This document shows positions 61,668 through 64,000 of a stretch of 64,000 bases of DNA, piece after piece. Made by a program: the position numbers and the translations under genes. Origin of the DNA: Granulicella rosea (GTDB taxonomy: Bacteria; Acidobacteriota; Terriglobia; Terriglobales; Acidobacteriaceae); assembly GCF_900188085.1 (NCBI RefSeq), contig NZ_FZOU01000001.1, positions 1,399,595 to 1,463,594 on the forward strand, given 5' to 3'. Position 1 is the first letter of the stretch. Each line of letters starts with the position of its first letter. The notes beneath the pieces are model-generated. The model saw only the letters and a program-made list of their open reading frames with translations, was not told the origin of the DNA and made no database searches.

Positions 61668-62777
61668 TTAGCGCCTGCCGGCGACGCGCTCCTCAAGTTC
61701 ATCATTCAAGCGATAGCGGCGAGCCTTCTTCGACGGGTCGGCGATAATCAGAAATCCTTCGGTGACCCAGCGCTGGCATAGGGCTGCTGCCGGTCGCTGC
61801 TGGAAGCCGAACAGTTCGGCGATCTCCTTTGCTGTGACTTCGCGCGACTGCCCGAAGAGCGTGAGCGCCTTCCGCTGCTTGGCGTCCAAAGTCCTGAGAA
61901 GTTGAGAGCGGTCTGCTGCTCCAGTCTGAGATTCTTTCTTCGCTTGTGCGTGAACTTTCTCAAACGAGGTCGCCATGCCCTCGATGAAGTAGGCAATCCA
62001 GCCGGTGAGATCGGCCTCGGCGCGGCCCAGGTGGTAGTTGTGGGACGGCCCGACAGTCAGGGCTTCGTAATAGGCTTTGAGGTCTCGCGCGTAATGCTCC
62101 TCCAGGGCGTACAGCCCCTTGAGACCGTAGCCGCCGAGATGGAGTATGAGTGTGGTGAGCAGTCGTGCTGTCCGCCCGTTGCCGTCGTAGTACGGGTGAA
62201 TGGTGGCGTATTGATAATGGGCTATGGCGGCTTTCAACGGCACAGGCAGCTCGTCCTTCGCGTTGATCCATTCGACCATCTGCGCCATCAACTCCGGGAC
62301 TGCCTTTGCCTCCGGCGGCATATAGACGATTCGGCTTGTCCGGCTGTCTCGGATGACGTTCTGTTCGTCACGGTAGGGCGTCGGCTTGGCGCGGGACTTG
62401 CCATTACCCATGACGAGGGCGTGCAGACTCTGGACGTTCTTCTCCGTAAGGCCAGCTTTGCTCCCGGCAAGACGTTCCACCTCGTCAAGCGCGGCATAGT
62501 ATCCGCGTACCTCTTGCTGGTCGCGCTCCGGGCCCGGGAAGTGCTGATCTTCGGCGATGATCTGTGCGACTTGCTCTTGAGTGAGGAGATTGCCCTCGAT
62601 CATCGTGGAGTAGTGCGTCGAATACAGCCGAGCCGTCTCCCGCAGATTCGCCAGTACACGCGGCGTGATGGGCAACGCCTCGATAGCGTGTTTCACCGCC
62701 TCGATTCGCATCAACCCGCGAGCGATGGCCGGTGTGATGCTGAAGACGGGCTGAAATCCGGGGTCTTTCGCTGCCAT
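61668..62777 (-). CDS. Fic-family protein AMPylase (class II, N-terminal inhibitory helix)
   Basis: A 369-residue Fic protein. The active-site motif is HPYYDGNGRTARLL (HxFx[D/E]GNGRxxR with Tyr for Phe). The inhibitory helix motif STMIEGN (S/TxxxE-G/N) lies N-terminally, at about residue 57, so it is class II and auto-inhibited. A winged-helix-like C-terminus (EVTAKEIAELFGFQQRPAAALCQRWVTEGFL) follows. It transfers AMP from ATP to a hydroxyl side chain of a target protein; the target is unknown. GAGG lies 8 bases before the ATG. It stands 42 bases downstream of the OB-fold gene and is probably co-transcribed with it. Confidence 0.9.
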   Translation of the reverse strand: MAAKDPGFQPVFSITPAIARGLMRIEAVKHAIEALPITPRVLANLRETARLYSTHYSTMIEGNLLTQEQVAQIIAEDQHFPGPERDQQEVRGYYAALDEVERLAGSKAGLTEKNVQSLHALVMGNGKSRAKPTPYRDEQNVIRDSRTSRIVYMPPEAKAVPELMAQMVEWINAKDELPVPLKAAIAHYQYATIHPYYDGNGRTARLLTTLILHLGGYGLKGLYALEEHYARDLKAYYEALTVGPSHNYHLGRAEADLTGWIAYFIEGMATSFEKVHAQAKKESQTGAADRSQLLRTLDAKQRKALTLFGQSREVTAKEIAELFGFQQRPAAALCQRWVTEGFLIIADPSKKARRYRLNDELEERVAGRR

Positions 62778-62819
62778 GTCAAAGCCTCAAGATGCGAATA
62801 AAGCGTCTTTATCCCGTCT

Positions 62820-63194
62820 TTATTCTACCGATAACCTGCCGATAACGCCGAAGGTAATTGTCTCGCCAGTGCCGAGACAATTTGAAAAGCACCATCCCCG
62901 CGCAACCGGACGAACCGGTCGCACGAAGGTTGCGGTGAGGAGTGGGAGAGTGGCGATGTTGTCTGGCTGGGACTGTGCCTGGACGACTAGCTTGATGCGG
63001 GTGCCGGTCTGGAGAGGCTTGGCGAAGTAGCCCTGCTTGCCGAAGGCAACGACGTTGTAGTGAAAGGCTTGGTGGTTGCGGTCTGAGAGGATGGCAACTC
63101 CGAAGGCGGTGTACTTGCGGCCGTTCTTAGAGATGCGGCTGGTGGCTGAGTTGCTGACGGTGCCGAAGAGGGTGATGGTCTGTTGGGTCTGCAT
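62820..63194 (-). CDS. OB-fold protein resembling single-stranded DNA-binding protein
   Basis: A 124-residue protein. TITLFGTVSNSATSRISKNGRKYTAFGVAI, then FHYNVVAFGKQGYFAKPLQTGTRIKLVVQ, follows the beta-strand order of SSB-type OB folds (strand, loop, 'W/F-NVVAFGKQA-x-Y'). The acidic C-terminal tail of housekeeping SSB is missing. It is thus likely an island-borne SSB-like protein. The start is ATG 63194 with AGGAG 7 bases upstream. The Fic gene follows. Confidence 0.72.
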   Translation of the reverse strand: MQTQQTITLFGTVSNSATSRISKNGRKYTAFGVAILSDRNHQAFHYNVVAFGKQGYFAKPLQTGTRIKLVVQAQSQPDNIATLPLLTATFVRPVRPVARGWCFSNCLGTGETITFGVIGRLSVE

Positions 63195-63485
63195 GGTGTT
63201 TCTCCTTTTTGCCCGGTCAATCGGGACACATCCCAAAGGGCGCGAAGGTGGCTGCTCCCAAGTCGTGGCATGGCCGCGTTGCCAAGAGAAGAAGTTTTTG
63301 GAAAGGGACCCGGAGCCTGCGAGGGGGGAGGAGTCCAATACCCAAAGGGCGCGGTACGCGAGTTCTGAACGCAGAGCCGAAGGGCGCAGCTTTTACACCG
63401 GAGCGGTGGCCGAGTGAACGGAAAAAGAAGAACTATGACCTCAGAACAGGTCTTCCTCTCGCGGGTGCGCTCGTATCATGGAGCA
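63195..63485. other. Gene-poor gap in the island
   Basis: 291 bases between the divergent OB-fold gene and the truncated nuclease. CCCAAAGGGCGCG occurs twice (about 63233 and 63338) and GAAGGGCGCAG once. I see no supported gene. Confidence 0.4.
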
Positions 63486-63785
63486 ATGACATTCAGCTTC
63501 ATTCACGCCGCCGATCTCCATCTAGGCAGCCCCTTGGTCGGAATCGCTGCACGAGATCCAGAACTGGCCGCTCGGTTGGCGACTGCAAGCCGCGAAGCCT
63601 TCACGGCGCTTGTTGACCAGGCCATTGCACATCATGTCTCGTTTCTGATCGTTGCTGGGGATAATCTGATACGCCACTTCCCGAGGACGAAAGGACGACG
63701 TTCGGCTGGCGCGTCGCTGCCCAAACCTCAACGATCCAGAGCACGTTCGAGCCGTCGGCGTCCAACGATGTATCATGGGGAATAA
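63486..63785 (+). pseudogene. Truncated SbcD/Mre11-like metallophosphoesterase
   Basis: The first 59 residues fit a DNA-repair exonuclease of the SbcD/YhaO type: FIHAADLHLGSPL with metal ligands D10 and H12, and FLIVAGD with D59. Similarity then stops abruptly near base 63662, and the frame continues with unrelated basic sequence to a stop at 63785. A full protein would be ~350-400 residues with three more metal motifs, so this is a remnant and no active nuclease is expected. Confidence 0.72.
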
Positions 63786-63915
63786 AAGGCGAAAACGAAT
63801 CGGGGGCTTGGCGGCGAACTATACCCGCCGCACTTGGGAGCCGAACGGAGGCTATCCAGTCGCTCCGCCTTTGCGAGGCTGGTTTAGGCAATAATTGTCG
63901 CTACAGGAGACAGGC

Positions 63916-64000
63916 ATGGCAACGAATGACGAACGGATTGTCACGCTCAATGTTCAAGAGGACTTTGCGGAGAAACTGACGACCGGGCGCCCGGTGCAGG
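63916..64000 (+). CDS. Start of an unknown gene, cut by the window end
   Basis: ATG 63916 preceded by AGGAG 7 bases upstream. The visible 28 codons (MATNDERIVTLNVQEDF...) stay open to the window edge. Too short to identify. The 130-base gap before it shows nothing I can name. Confidence 0.55.
   Translation, partial: MATNDERIVTLNVQEDFAEKLTTGRPVQ

Noticed and set aside
63400..63420. A stretch (GAGCGGTGGCCGAGTG) similar to the 5' end of tRNA-Ser/Leu
   Set aside because: No D-arm closure, anticodon arm or 3' half follows, so a tRNA or remnant cannot be supported.
1..64000. CRISPR arrays, complete insertion sequences and rRNA genes
   Set aside because: None seen: no regularly spaced repeats, no transposase gene and no rRNA-like stretch.

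Overview
The window looks like a high-GC, Gram-negative chromosome, most probably an acidobacterium of the Acidobacteriaceae type (Terriglobus, Granulicella or Edaphobacter relatives). This is inferred from the outer-membrane genes (lolA, secretin, bcsC, GT9), the gene families present, and short intergenic repeats of the type 'GCAGATTCCCTGCGGGAATGACAA-like', as I remember them from that group. No marker gene in the window settles the taxonomy.

Layout. 0-17 kb is mostly ordinary core sequence: lemA-like, an RsbV/RsbW-like switch pair, a soluble MgtE_N/CBS protein in a run with a glycosyltransferase and an unusual Nramp-type transporter, a Nudix hydrolase with a coupled unknown gene, a HAD hydrolase, a pilin coupled to lolA, an M16 peptidase, rlmN, a YvcK-family gene, a TPR protein, GT9, DUF4254, an ATP-grasp enzyme and tRNA-Lys. 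17.4-30.6 kb is a complete bacterial cellulose cluster in the order bcsQ-like, bcsA-bcsB fusion, bcsZ, bcsC, closed by a strong terminator. 30.8-36.9 kb is a tandem array of three exported DUF3857/transglutaminase-like proteins; the second and third have lost the catalytic Cys and His. 36.9-50.2 kb holds a polytopic membrane protein, argS, an ethylene-receptor-like histidine kinase with a REC-PilZ partner, pepA, smpB, a secretin-cohesin protein with two GspG-like pseudopilins, and an M48 peptidase. 50.2-57.2 kb is a catabolic-looking block: an MFS transporter divergent from hydantoinase subunits A and B, followed by a secreted di-haem cytochrome.

From about 57.3 kb to the window end is a mobile island. 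It starts at an orphan 3' half of a tRNA-Arg(CCT) gene that breaks exactly at the anticodon loop, next to a tyrosine integrase. Its cargo is less GC-rich: a YaaW/UPF0174 protein with a C-terminal membrane anchor, a uracil-DNA-glycosylase-like gene followed by a phosphoribosyltransferase-like gene, an OB-fold (SSB-like) gene followed by a Fic AMPylase, a truncated SbcD-like nuclease, and the start of an unknown gene. The intact tRNA and right end should lie beyond 64 kb.

How the parts fit: c-di-GMP signalling recurs (the PilZ domain of BcsA and a REC-PilZ regulator). Start codons are often TTG or GTG behind good Shine-Dalgarno sites. Many neighbours are coupled through ATGA, TGATG or TAATG overlaps. 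The best candidates for something undescribed are the glycosylase/phosphoribosyltransferase pair in the island, the BcsQ protein carrying a BcsR-like N-terminal motif, the bcsA-bcsB fusion that keeps an internal signal peptide and ribosome site, and the Nramp/MgtE_N pair.
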